Source: Clostridia bacterium
GTDB taxonomy: Bacteria > Bacillota > Clostridia > Oscillospirales > RGIG577
Length of the DNA: 50,553 nt
Reading direction: 5' to 3'
Assembly (NCBI GenBank): GCA_017405765.1
Contig: JAFQZS010000040.1
Location: forward strand, 1 to 50,553
Notes under the pieces: generated by a model
The model's input: only the letters and a program-made list of their open reading frames with translations
The model's database searches: none
What the model was told of the DNA's origin: nothing
Shown: in pieces, positions 42,541 through 50,552 of the stretch
Layout: the number at the start of each line of letters is the position of its first letter
Position numbering within the stretch: position 1 is the first letter of the stretch
Position numbers and translations under genes: made by a program

Positions 42541-43311
42541 ATGCATAATAAGGCTTCCTACCGTAAAGACGAGGTGTTCTGCGAGCCGATACACGTGCCG
42601 TATCATGAATGCGACGGCTTCCGCAATTTCCGCCTTTCGGCGCTTTTGGCGCACATGTCCACGATAGCCGGCGAGGATTATGATGATCGCGGCTTTCCGC
42701 ACGACTGGCTGTGGGACAACGGCATGGTCTTTCTCGTTTCCCGCCTGGCTTTAAGAGTCATACGAAACATAAAAAAGGACGAGGAGATCACTCTCGCAAC
42801 ATACGAGCGCGGTCTCAAAGGCGCAACCTTCAACAGAAATTACGAATTCATAGACGCAGACGGCAATACCGCCGTCGAGTGCAAGTCCGTATGGATACTT
42901 TGCAACCCCGAAACGCGCATGGTTTTAAAGCCCAAGGCTTTTCCTCGCACGCCGCTGCAAAATTGGGACAAGCTTCCCGACTGTCCCGAGGCCGAAAGGC
43001 TCAAAATGCCCAACGACGCCGAATTTTTGGGCGACCGCAGGATAGTTCTCTCCGATATCGACTGGAACGGTCACCTTTTTAATGCATATTACTGCGATAT
43101 ATCGCTTGATTTTCTGCCATTGGGGCTCGTAGAGCGCGGCGTTCGCGATCTCGTAATAAACTTCCAGCACGAGGCCGTTTTGGGCGATTCGCTAAAAATA
43201 TACGGGAAAATCGAAGGCGACTGCGCCACGGTCTATGGCATAAAGGAGGGCGAAAACACGCCCTGCTATATCTGCCGCTTCACGTTCGGACTTCCTGATG
43301 AGAATATTTAA
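42541..43311 (+). CDS. Acyl-ACP thioesterase
   Basis: A 256-aa protein from the ATG at 42541 (GGAGG 8 bases upstream; an in-frame TTG at 42535 is less likely). It has two hot-dog halves. The first reads VPYHECDGFRNFRLSALLAHMSTIAGEDYDDRG; the second carries the catalytic loop DIDWNGHLFNAYY (Asp, Asn, His). It releases free fatty acids from acyl carrier protein, as in the bacterial FatA/FatB relatives. Chain-length preference is unknown. It follows the tRNA terminator, so some readthrough or own transcription is needed. Confidence 0.9.
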   Translation: MHNKASYRKDEVFCEPIHVPYHECDGFRNFRLSALLAHMSTIAGEDYDDRGFPHDWLWDNGMVFLVSRLALRVIRNIKKDEEITLATYERGLKGATFNRNYEFIDADGNTAVECKSVWILCNPETRMVLKPKAFPRTPLQNWDKLPDCPEAERLKMPNDAEFLGDRRIVLSDIDWNGHLFNAYYCDISLDFLPLGLVERGVRDLVINFQHEAVLGDSLKIYGKIEGDCATVYGIKEGENTPCYICRFTFGLPDENI

Positions 43312-43317
43312 TAAATC

Positions 43318-43373
43318 ATGCGTTTTTGTTCATTATTTGATAATAATATTATAGATAATATTATTAAACGCAT
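43318..43373. repeat. Nested palindrome before the LCP gene
   Basis: The outer pair ATGCGTTT (43318-43325) / AAACGCAT (43366-43373) encloses a perfect inner palindrome AATAATATTAT-AG-ATAATATTATT (43342-43365). It lies 25 bases before the LCP start and may be an operator or a leader hairpin. Confidence 0.6.
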
Positions 43374-43397
43374 CGCCCTCAAAAAAGGAGAAAAAGA

Positions 43398-44918
43398 ATG
43401 AACAATGCAGGTCCTTCCGATATAAGGCGAAAGAAATCACGGCGAAAAAGGCGCAGATTCCCCGCCGTTTTAGCGATAATATTTGTGGCCGCCGCCGCAT
43501 TTTTAGGCGTGGCGACCGCCTTTCATACGTTCGCGGACGGCCTGAGAGACGGCTCAAGCCTCCTTCCTCCCGATGCTTTTGACAGCGCATCCGGCGTCGA
43601 GGCGGCCGACAGGCTAAACTTCCTTTTGATCGGCACCGACGGCAGCAATTCCCGTACCGATACGATAATGCTCGCGTCGCTTGATTTTGTTGACAGAAAA
43701 ATAAACCTGATCTCCATCCCGCGCGATACGCGGGTGCTTGTAAACGGCAGGTATCACAAAATAAACGCCTGCGCTGTTATCGGCGGCGACGAGCTCTTGA
43801 TAAATACCGTAAGAGACATCACGGGCGCGCCCATACATTATTATGTTAAGGTAAGCTTTGCGGGCTTTAGAAATATCATCGATATTCTTGGCGGCGTTGA
43901 TTATTACGTTCCCATGGATATGCACTACTCCGACCCGTATCAGAATCTTTATATCGACTTAAAGGAGGGGCAGCAGCACCTTGACGGCGACAAGGCGGAA
44001 CAGCTTGTGCGTTTCAGGCGGTATCCCGAGGCCGACATACAGCGCACCCGCGTTCAGAAGGATTTCTTCAAGGAACTCTTAAAGCAGAAGCTCACCGCCG
44101 AATACTTTTTTAGGGCGCCGACTCTTTATTCCGATATATCGAAGCATCTGACGACGAACTTTACGGCAGGCGACCTTATGGGTCACTTGGATATCATAAA
44201 GCTGTTCCAAAACGCTTCAGACGATACGATAACAGCTTATGAGATGCCCGGCAGCGCGCGCATGATAAGCGGCGCTTCATACTGGATACACGACGTTGAC
44301 AAGACGCTGGAGCTCTTCAAGGAGCATTTCGGCGGAAGCGGCACTTCTTCGGTGAAATCAACATACTCCGCCGCAGAGCAGAGCGCTATTTCCTCCTCGC
44401 CTAAGCCGACTCAAGAGAGCGCTATGGACGTACTCTCCGAGTCGGATTCGACCGACGAGGGACTCCCCGCAGACGACCTAGAAATGTTCATGGACGGCGA
44501 AGACGGCGACATCCCCAGCGATACGCAGTCGGACGATGCGTCCGGCGAGGACGGTGAGACCGGCGACACGCACTCCGGCGATATGCACTCCGGCGACGCT
44601 CAGTCCGGTGATACTCACTCCGGCGATACACAGTCCGGCGATACACAGTCCGGCGACACGCACTCCGGCGACACGCACTCCGGCGACACACAGTCTGGTG
44701 ATACTCACTCCGGCGACACGCACTCCGGCGACACACAGTCCGGTGATACTCACTCCGGCGACACGCAGTCCGGTGATACTCACTCCGGCGACACGCAGTC
44801 GGGTGACACGCAGTCCGGTGATACTCACTCCGGCGACACACACTCCGGCGACGCGCCCCCCGCGCCCCCCGAAGAAGATAAACCCGACATAAGCACCCCT
44901 CCCGAGTGGCTGAGATAA
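43398..44918 (+). CDS. LytR-CpsA-Psr (LCP) family protein with a C-terminal tandem pentapeptide tail
   Basis: A 506-aa protein. A basic N-terminus (RRKKSRRKRRR) is followed by one membrane segment (about 22-44) and an outward LCP domain (about 72-235), with LIGTDGSNSRTDTIMLASLD, SIPRDTRVLVNG, and RFRRYPEADIQRTRVQKDFF. LCP enzymes join teichoic acid, capsule or other polymers to peptidoglycan. After a Ser/Asp-rich linker, residues 391-485 are 19 copies of T(H/Q)SGD, encoded by a 15-bp DNA repeat. GGAG precedes the ATG. The tail is unusual for the family. Confidence 0.92.
   Translation: MNNAGPSDIRRKKSRRKRRRFPAVLAIIFVAAAAFLGVATAFHTFADGLRDGSSLLPPDAFDSASGVEAADRLNFLLIGTDGSNSRTDTIMLASLDFVDRKINLISIPRDTRVLVNGRYHKINACAVIGGDELLINTVRDITGAPIHYYVKVSFAGFRNIIDILGGVDYYVPMDMHYSDPYQNLYIDLKEGQQHLDGDKAEQLVRFRRYPEADIQRTRVQKDFFKELLKQKLTAEYFFRAPTLYSDISKHLTTNFTAGDLMGHLDIIKLFQNASDDTITAYEMPGSARMISGASYWIHDVDKTLELFKEHFGGSGTSSVKSTYSAAEQSAISSSPKPTQESAMDVLSESDSTDEGLPADDLEMFMDGEDGDIPSDTQSDDASGEDGETGDTHSGDMHSGDAQSGDTHSGDTQSGDTQSGDTHSGDTHSGDTQSGDTHSGDTHSGDTQSGDTHSGDTQSGDTHSGDTQSGDTQSGDTHSGDTHSGDAPPAPPEEDKPDISTPPEWLR
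44568..44852 (+). repeat. 15-bp tandem repeat array (19 units) in the LCP gene
   Basis: The unit is ACNCA(C/G)TC-CGGCGA(C/T), giving T-H/Q-S-G-D; units 1-3 vary most (MHSGD, AQSGD). The array is in frame, and because 15 is a multiple of three, other frames on both strands stay open too. It may expand or shrink by slippage or recombination. Confidence 0.95.
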
Positions 44919-44925
44919 AATATCA

Positions 44926-44957
44926 GGCTGCGGCGATAATTTGCCGCAGCCTTTTTT
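44926..44957 (+). terminator. Terminator of the LCP gene
   Basis: GGCTGCGGC / GCCGCAGCC around GATAATTT, then TTTTTT. Confidence 0.92.
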
Positions 44958-44978
44958 GATTGTTTTAAGTAAACTTTG

Positions 44979-45027
44979 CCCTTATACCTCCGCGAAAAGT
45001 TGCCGAAACAACGCGAAGGTATAAGGG
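44979..45027. repeat. Inverted repeat between LCP gene and pyrG
   Basis: CCCTTATACCTCCGCG (44979-44994) and CGCGAAGGTATAAGGG (45012-45027) form 16-bp arms with one mismatch around a 17-base loop. No T-tract follows. The flank to 45090 shows nothing else. Confidence 0.6.
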
Positions 45028-45098
45028 GGCGCTCCCTGCTCCCTTGCGCTACCCCGTCCCCCGAAACACAAATTTATAAAATATCTTCCTTCTTTATA

Positions 45099-45127
45099 TT
45101 GAAATCACGACTTTGCTGTGATAGAAT
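45099..45127 (+). promoter_or_regulatory. Promoter of pyrG
   Basis: TTGAAA (45099-45104), 17-base spacer, TAGAAT (45122-45127). The predicted leader runs about 130 bases to the pyrG start. Confidence 0.7.
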
Positions 45128-45197
45128 AACAAAGTAAGCTTGGCGTTTTTGACAAGCGTTATATGCGGGTGGACCGTTGCAGTGATGTAAAGAATCA

Positions 45198-45236
45198 GCG
45201 AAGCTTCTTTATAAAAGCTTCGCTCTCTTATTTTTT
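45198..45236 (+). promoter_or_regulatory. pyrG leader terminator (possible attenuator)
   Basis: GCGAAGCTT / AAGCTTCGC is a perfect stem with an 8-base loop, followed by TCTCTTATTTTTT, between promoter and pyrG. pyrG of Firmicutes is often controlled by leader attenuation tied to CTP. Here the 5' start is not an obvious GGGC run, so the mechanism may differ. An AAGCTT at 45137-45142 could pair with one arm. Confidence 0.6.
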
Positions 45237-45265
45237 AAACTCAAAGCGACATGGGGAGGATACAT

Positions 45266-46906
45266 ATGTCAGACAATACGACCGGAGGCAATCTTCAGAA
45301 AAAATATATCTTCGTTATAGGCGGCGTCGTTTCGGGCCTCGGAAAGGGCATTACGGCGTCTTCGCTCGGCAGGCTCTTAAAGGCGCGCGGATTTAGTGTT
45401 ACGATGCAGAAGTTTGACCCCTATATAAACATAGACCCCGGCACTATGAGTCCTTATCAGCACGGCGAGGTTTACGTTACGGAGGACGGCGCTGAGACCG
45501 ACCTGGATCTCGGCCACTACGAGCGTTTTATCGACGAAAATCTGACGGCGACCTCCAATATCACGACGGGCAAGGTCTACTGGTCCGTTATATCGAAGGA
45601 GCGGCGCGGCGAATACGCAGGCAAGACCGTTCAGGTCATCCCGCACATAACGAACGAGATAAAAAGCAAGGTCTACTCAATGGCGCAGGAGACGGATTCG
45701 CAGATAGTCATAACGGAGATAGGCGGCACCGTGGGCGACATAGAGAGCCTTCCCTTCCTCGAAGCGATACGCCAGGTCGCATCGGACGTGGGCCGCGAGA
45801 ACTGTATGTACATCTACGTCACGCTCGTTCCGAAGCTGCCCTCCGGCGAACAGAAAACGAAGCCCACGCAGCACAGCGTAAAGGAGCTTTTGAACGTCGG
45901 CATCTGGCCCGACATACTCGTATGCCGCTCTGAAGACCCCATATCGAAGGAATCGCTTGAAAAGCTCAGTATGTTCTGCAACGTCCCCAAAGAGAACGTG
46001 ATCTCCAATCTCGACGCGGAAACGCTCTACGAGATACCGCTCATGCTCGAGGAGCAAAACTTTGCCGACGTCGTGCTTTCACGGCTGAACCTCAAGGCTC
46101 CCCACGCGCCCGACCTTACGGAATGGACGGCCATGGTCGAGACGATACGAGGCCTCAAAAGCAAAGGCACCGTGACAGTGGCGCTCGTGGGCAAATACGT
46201 CGGCCTGCACGACGCGTACTTAAGCGTAGTAGAGGCCTTAAAGCACGGCGGCATCGCGAACAGCGTGAACGTCGATATAAAATGGATAGACAGCGAGGAC
46301 ATAACGCCCGACAACACGCAGAGCATCTTTTCCGATATTGACGCGATGCTCATACCCGGCGGCTTCGGCGACAGGGGCACCGAGGGCAAGATATGCGCCG
46401 CAAAATACGCCCGCGTGAACAATATACCGTTTTTCGGCATCTGCCTCGGTATGCAGATAGGCGTTATCGAAATAGCGCGCAGCGTGCTCGGTCTTACCGA
46501 CGCAACGAGTACTGAATTTAACCCCGACTCCAAAAATCAGGTAATACATATAATGCCCGACCAGCTCGGCGTGACTGATCTCGGCGGCACTCTTAGACTC
46601 GGCGCGCAGACGTGCAATCTTAAAGAGGGCACGCTCATACGCGAAATTTACGGTGAGGAGACGATACGCGAGCGTCACCGCCACCGCTACGAGGTGAACA
46701 ACGACTACCGCGAAGCTCTTGAGAGCGCAGGCGTCGTTATAAGCGGTCTTTCCCCCGACGGGCGGCTCGTCGATACGATAGAGTTAAAGGGCCATCCGTG
46801 GTATATAGGCGTTCAGTTCCATCCGGAGTTCAAGTCGCGCCCCAACAGGCCGCACAAGCTGTTCGCTTCGTTCATTAAGGCAGGCAAGGAGTATAAGAAT
46901 AAATAA
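45266..46906 (+). CDS. pyrG: CTP synthase
   Basis: A 546-aa enzyme from the ATG at 45266, six bases after GGAGG. The synthetase half begins [21 protein letters not shown] (P-loop-like) with [15 protein letters not shown]; the C-terminal glutamine amidotransferase half has GICLGMQ (nucleophile Cys) and VQFHPEF (His, Glu). It makes CTP from UTP with ATP and glutamine. The purA gene follows after 25 bases, so they are co-transcribed, and a leader hairpin precedes it. Confidence 0.97.
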   Translation: MSDNTTGGNLQKKYIFVIGGVVSGLGKGITASSLGRLLKARGFSVTMQKFDPYINIDPGTMSPYQHGEVYVTEDGAETDLDLGHYERFIDENLTATSNITTGKVYWSVISKERRGEYAGKTVQVIPHITNEIKSKVYSMAQETDSQIVITEIGGTVGDIESLPFLEAIRQVASDVGRENCMYIYVTLVPKLPSGEQKTKPTQHSVKELLNVGIWPDILVCRSEDPISKESLEKLSMFCNVPKENVISNLDAETLYEIPLMLEEQNFADVVLSRLNLKAPHAPDLTEWTAMVETIRGLKSKGTVTVALVGKYVGLHDAYLSVVEALKHGGIANSVNVDIKWIDSEDITPDNTQSIFSDIDAMLIPGGFGDRGTEGKICAAKYARVNNIPFFGICLGMQIGVIEIARSVLGLTDATSTEFNPDSKNQVIHIMPDQLGVTDLGGTLRLGAQTCNLKEGTLIREIYGEETIRERHRHRYEVNNDYREALESAGVVISGLSPDGRLVDTIELKGHPWYIGVQFHPEFKSRPNRPHKLFASFIKAGKEYKNK

Positions 46907-46931
46907 TTTTACAGATAAAGAAGGTTTTATA

Positions 46932-48203
46932 ATGTCAAGCAGAATAATAGTCGGCGCTCAATGGGGCGACGAGGGAAAAGGAAAAGTGATAGATATACTT
47001 GCTTCGCAGTCCGATATGGTCGTGCGCTCCCAGGGCGGCAACAATGCCGGACATACGGTAGTTGCCGATCACGAGGAATACAAGCTTCATATGGTACCCT
47101 CCGGCATTCTCTATAAGAACTGCGACTGCGTAATAGGCAGCGGCGTCGTCATCGACCCGAAGGAGCTCATCGCCGAGATGAACGCCATTAAAGAGCGCGG
47201 CGTATCGCTTGACCTTTTGAAAATTGACGCGCGCACGCACGTTATAATGCCGTATCACATCGTGCTCGACGCGCTCTCCGAGGGCGTTCGCGGCGATATG
47301 AAGATAGGCACTACGAAAAAGGGCATAGGCCCCTGCTATATGGACAAGGTCGAAAGAAGCGGCATAAGAATGTGCGACTTTACCGACGATGAGGAGTTCA
47401 AAAAGAAATTAAAAGAAAACCTTGACACGAAAAACAAGATCATCGTAAACGTATACGGCGGCGAGCCGCTCGACTTCGATAAGGTCTACGCGGAATATTC
47501 CGAATACGCGCGCCTGCTTTCGCCTTATGTGTGCGACACGTCCGTGCTCATTTACGACGCGATCAAAGCCGGCAAAAACGTGACCTTCGAGGGCGCGCAG
47601 GGTACGCTTCTCGATATAGACTTCGGCACATATCCCTTCGTTACGTCCTCTCACCCCGTGTCCGGCGGCGTATGCATCGGCGCGGGCGTAGGCCCCACGC
47701 TTATAGACGGCGTTTTGGGCATCATGAAGGCTTACACCACCCGCGTGGGCCTCGGCCCCTTCCCGACGGAGCTTTTCGACGAGACGGGCGAGTTTATCCG
47801 CAACCGCGGCGCGGAATTCGGCGCGACTACGGGACGCGCGCGCCGCACGGGCTGGCTCGATACCGTTATAGTAAGCTTCTCCGTCCGCGTGAACGGACTT
47901 ACGGAGCTTGCCGTAAACAAGCTCGATACTTTAAGCGGCATAAAGACGCTGAAGGTCTGCACCGCATATGAGATAGACGGCGAGGTGACGAAGCACTTCC
48001 CCGCCGACCTTAAGACGTTCTCGCGCGCAAAGCCCGTATATACGGAGCTCCCCGGCTGGGACGAGGATATTACCGGCATAACGAAATACGAGGACCTCCC
48101 CGCGAACGTGAAGAATTACATTGAATTTATCGAGAAAGAATGCGGCTGCCGCGTATCCATGGTAGGCGTAGGCCCCGACAGAACGCAGAATTTATATAAG
48201 TAA
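46932..48203 (+). CDS. purA: Adenylosuccinate synthase
   Basis: A 423-aa GTPase of normal length. It opens with VGAQWGDEGKGKVIDILA (GTP/IMP-binding and the catalytic Asp), then QGGNNAGHTVV with the catalytic His, TTKKGIGPCYMDK, EGAQGTLLDIDFGTYPFVTSS and GATTGRARRTGWLD. It converts IMP, aspartate and GTP to adenylosuccinate in AMP synthesis. Spaced 25 bases after pyrG, with a strong terminator after the stop. Confidence 0.97.
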   Translation: MSSRIIVGAQWGDEGKGKVIDILASQSDMVVRSQGGNNAGHTVVADHEEYKLHMVPSGILYKNCDCVIGSGVVIDPKELIAEMNAIKERGVSLDLLKIDARTHVIMPYHIVLDALSEGVRGDMKIGTTKKGIGPCYMDKVERSGIRMCDFTDDEEFKKKLKENLDTKNKIIVNVYGGEPLDFDKVYAEYSEYARLLSPYVCDTSVLIYDAIKAGKNVTFEGAQGTLLDIDFGTYPFVTSSHPVSGGVCIGAGVGPTLIDGVLGIMKAYTTRVGLGPFPTELFDETGEFIRNRGAEFGATTGRARRTGWLDTVIVSFSVRVNGLTELAVNKLDTLSGIKTLKVCTAYEIDGEVTKHFPADLKTFSRAKPVYTELPGWDEDITGITKYEDLPANVKNYIEFIEKECGCRVSMVGVGPDRTQNLYK

Positions 48204-48224
48204 ACACTTCCCAAAAGAGATGTG

Positions 48225-48259
48225 CGCCCCGCCTTAACGCCAAGGCGGGGCGTTTTTTT
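48225..48259 (+). terminator. Terminator of pyrG-purA
   Basis: CGCCCCGCCTT / AAGGCGGGGCG around AACGCC, followed by TTTTTTT. Confidence 0.95.
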
Positions 48260-48320
48260 CTTGCTTTGAAAGCAAAAAGAAACCTTAAAACTTCGTTTTA
48301 AGAATTCGATCCCCTGCCGG
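48260..48320. repeat. 61-bp direct repeat, copy 1
   Basis: Identical to 48362-48422. It contains two small palindromes, TTGCTTT-G-AAAGCAA and CTTAAAAC-TTC-GTTTTAAG. The spacing between starts is 102 bases. No coding signal. Confidence 0.8.
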
Positions 48321-48361
48321 GGGCGTACTCTTCACAAAAGCGCTGCTTTTGAAACATTTCC

Positions 48362-48422
48362 CTTGCTTTGAAAGCAAAAAGAAACCTTAAAACTTCGTTT
48401 TAAGAATTCGATCCCCTGCCGG
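48362..48422. repeat. 61-bp direct repeat, copy 2
   Basis: Same as copy 1, with similar flanking GGGGCGTACT sequence after each copy. The region 48423-48790 has further GC-rich short inverted pieces (CCGAGAG/CTCTCGG) and no supported gene. Confidence 0.8.
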
Positions 48423-48790
48423 CGGGGCGTACTTTTGACGGCAAAAGTACCAAAATTTCCGAGAGACTGCCGCCTCTCGGACTCTTCGCTCCCTCGCTCC
48501 AACACCGCCTCTCGGCGGCGCCAGCCGCTCGGCGTTACTCAAATATGACTTATCTCTCGCCATCTACTGGCGATAGGCGCAATTTGCTTTATATCTTGGA
48601 GCCTTTTCGCCATGAGGGCGCATTCTATTAGCTTCCTTCCCCACTGGTGTTCCGCGGCCGAGCCGCTCCAAGTCTTTGGCGCCCGTTGGTTATGGGCGGC
48701 ATTAAACAAGTTGCTTTTTACGCTGTTTCCTTTCGTCATGGCGGTATTTCATCTTTTCTCTTGTATTTTTTCCAAATATACGGTATCATA
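48423..48790. other. Gene-free stretch after the direct repeats
   Basis: GC-rich at first (CCGCCTCTCGG twice), then AT-rich. Short ORFs on both strands (for example 48539-48739 minus, and a 28-codon plus frame from 48545) have no ribosome site. It resembles decayed intergenic sequence. Confidence 0.5.
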
Positions 48791-48795
48791 AATGT

Positions 48796-48925
48796 GCTAC
48801 ACAAAATCCAATAGTATTACTATGCCCTTTTTTACTACACAAGTGTCTGTATATTTGCTTCGGCAAAAACGCAGGCTCTGCTTTGGCAGGCACTTTTTGT
48901 GTAGTAGTCAAGGATTTTGTGTAGC
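48796..48925. repeat. Nested inverted repeat element
   Basis: Outer arms GCTACACAAAATCC (48796-48809) and GGATTTTGTGTAGC (48912-48925) are perfect. Inner arms TACTACACAA (48833-48842) and TTGTGTAGTA (48897-48906) are also perfect, and a TTGC-TTCG-GCAA hairpin lies in the loop. It may be a small non-autonomous mobile element or a structured RNA. Confidence 0.65.
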
Positions 48926-48950
48926 GACAAATGGAGTTATGCGTTTTTCG

Positions 48951-48984
48951 GTGTGTAGCTCCGTTTGGAGCTGCACACTTTTTT
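48951..48984 (+). terminator. Terminator-like hairpin upstream of the last gene
   Basis: GTGTGTAGCTCC / GGAGCTGCACAC (one T-G wobble) with a GTTT loop, then TTTTTTATTTT. It would stop plus-strand transcripts coming from the left. Confidence 0.75.
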
Positions 48985-49127
48985 ATTTTGGGAAAAATAT
49001 ATCTTGTAAAGCGAGGTGAAAAAAACGGCACTTGTTCCCTTGGTAAAAGAGAGAAACTCCTGTTAAAAAATGCAAATTTAAAATGTCAAAACAATTTGTA
49101 TTTATATCAAAGAAAGGAGAACTGACA

Positions 49128-50396
49128 ATGAAAAAGAGATTCATCGCCATAGGGTTGGCTACTTTGCTGATACTCTTTTTAACAGCCTGCGGTAATTCAT
49201 CAAAAAGTGACACAACAGATAATCAAACGCAGGAAGTAGCTGAGACCTCAACCGTATCCGAGTCTGATAGTGATTCGTTCTCTTTGACTCCATCCCCGGA
49301 CAAGTATACACAGTATGTCGATAAATATGTGGGAATGAATGCGGCGTCTGTAGGTTATACCTCTTGGGGAGGCGACAGGCTGATAAGAATCGGCGAAGGA
49401 TTGTTAACGGTTACCTTTGTTACTGCAGACGGAACGTATGTCGGACCTGATGACAAAGATGATCTTAAAAACTATGTTGTGGTATCACAGTCAATTGAGC
49501 CAAATACAGAGGTAAAACTTGAATTTGAAAAAGACAGCTCAGGAGAGGAATATGATACATTGGTTGCGTATCAGTCTTATGAAAAGATAGATCTTCTGGT
49601 AAAGAAAATCGGAGATGCTGATCCAAATATAAAACTTGCAAAAATCGATCCCTCTCCGGACAAGTATACTCACCACATACAGAACTACATTGGAAAAAAT
49701 GTAAACTCTATTGGATATACATCATTGGGCGGAGATTACCTTGATGCCTACGGTGACGGCTATTTAAAACTGAATCTCGCTGCTGAAGATGGAAGTTATA
49801 TTGATATTTCCGATAAAAGCATATTAAAACAGTATGTTGTCACGAATCAGAGCATAGCTGCCAATTCGGAAATGAAGTATACCTATTCCGTAGACAGTAA
49901 AGGAAATGAATACTCCAATCTTGTAAACTCACAAACATATAACTCCATTACTCTCAACGTTAAATCAGTCAGCGGAGAACCAGTAATTTCCACAAAAGAA
50001 AGTGCGTCGGAAAACAAAGATACAGAGCCACAAGTAAGCGTTGATAACGATGAAGATTCGAGCCCTGTTTTTGAGCCTCAGGACGTGTCTGATGCAGCTA
50101 TTGAATCAATTAAGACGTATGGAGATTACCTCGTCATGTATCGTGCAATAATCGATGATTATCTGGCAAAATACGAAAAAGTTGTTAAAGGAACCATACT
50201 TGACGATGAAAACGACTTCAAAGAGTTTAAAGATGATTTGGATGAAGCATACGAAGACGCTGAAAAAGAATATGGCTCAATGAAAAACAAAAAAATCGTT
50301 GGCAAGGAAGTGCTCGTTGAATACCTTAAAAATGTTCGTGATAGTTTGCAGATAATAATAGATAGTTATGAAGAGGTTCTGGACGCTTTTCAGTAG
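49128..50396 (+). CDS. Lipoprotein with two repeated domains
   Basis: A 422-aa protein from the ATG at 49128 (AAAGGAG nearby; an upstream in-frame ATG at 49083 lacks a site). Its signal ends LILFLTACGNSS, with the lipobox Cys. Two repeats of about 110 residues follow (from PSPDKYTQYVDKYVGMN and again PSPDKYTHHIQNYIGKN), each with SxGYTS-GGD and a later Y-VV-SQSI or Y-VVTNQSI pattern, so the gene arose by internal duplication. The C-terminal third is an acidic, helical, Lys/Asp/Glu-rich region that may be coiled. No family named. Composition is more AT-rich than its neighbours. Confidence 0.8.
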   Translation: MKKRFIAIGLATLLILFLTACGNSSKSDTTDNQTQEVAETSTVSESDSDSFSLTPSPDKYTQYVDKYVGMNAASVGYTSWGGDRLIRIGEGLLTVTFVTADGTYVGPDDKDDLKNYVVVSQSIEPNTEVKLEFEKDSSGEEYDTLVAYQSYEKIDLLVKKIGDADPNIKLAKIDPSPDKYTHHIQNYIGKNVNSIGYTSLGGDYLDAYGDGYLKLNLAAEDGSYIDISDKSILKQYVVTNQSIAANSEMKYTYSVDSKGNEYSNLVNSQTYNSITLNVKSVSGEPVISTKESASENKDTEPQVSVDNDEDSSPVFEPQDVSDAAIESIKTYGDYLVMYRAIIDDYLAKYEKVVKGTILDDENDFKEFKDDLDEAYEDAEKEYGSMKNKKIVGKEVLVEYLKNVRDSLQIIIDSYEEVLDAFQ

Positions 50397-50413
50397 AAGT
50401 ATAATACAATCTC

Positions 50414-50552
50414 GGGTCTGTCCCAAAATTTGTGTAAAGTCCGAAGCATGGTGTAAAACAGAGCAAAAATAATATATTGCGGGAGGGCGGATTATTCCGG
50501 CCTCCCTTTCTTGCAGTATAAGCGGGAACGGAATGCATGTCAAGGGCGGCGG
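50414..50552. mobile_element. Terminal fragment of the same IS256-like element (right copy, inverted)
   Basis: A perfect inverted copy of bases 1-139. Its end GGGTCTGTCCCAAAATTTG lies 18 bases after the lipoprotein stop. The element interior lies outside the window. Confidence 0.65.

Noticed and set aside
44478..44843. Long antisense ORFs across the LCP tail (also 44488-44841 and 44536-44892 plus)
   Set aside because: They exist because the 15-bp repeat keeps every frame open; they lack ribosome sites and contain only repeated residues.
44568..44852. Possible CRISPR array
   Set aside because: The units are directly joined with no spacers and lie in frame inside a coding region.
48539..48739. 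66-aa minus-strand ORF
   Set aside because: No ribosome site and no recognisable coding pattern; plus-strand frames are equally open.
48792..49019. 75-aa plus-strand ORF
   Set aside because: It runs through the nested inverted repeat and the terminator hairpin, which explain its sequence.
1..50552. A true composite transposon of 50 kb
   Set aside because: The block contains many housekeeping genes (synthetases, pyrG, purA), so contig breakage at a multicopy element is more likely.
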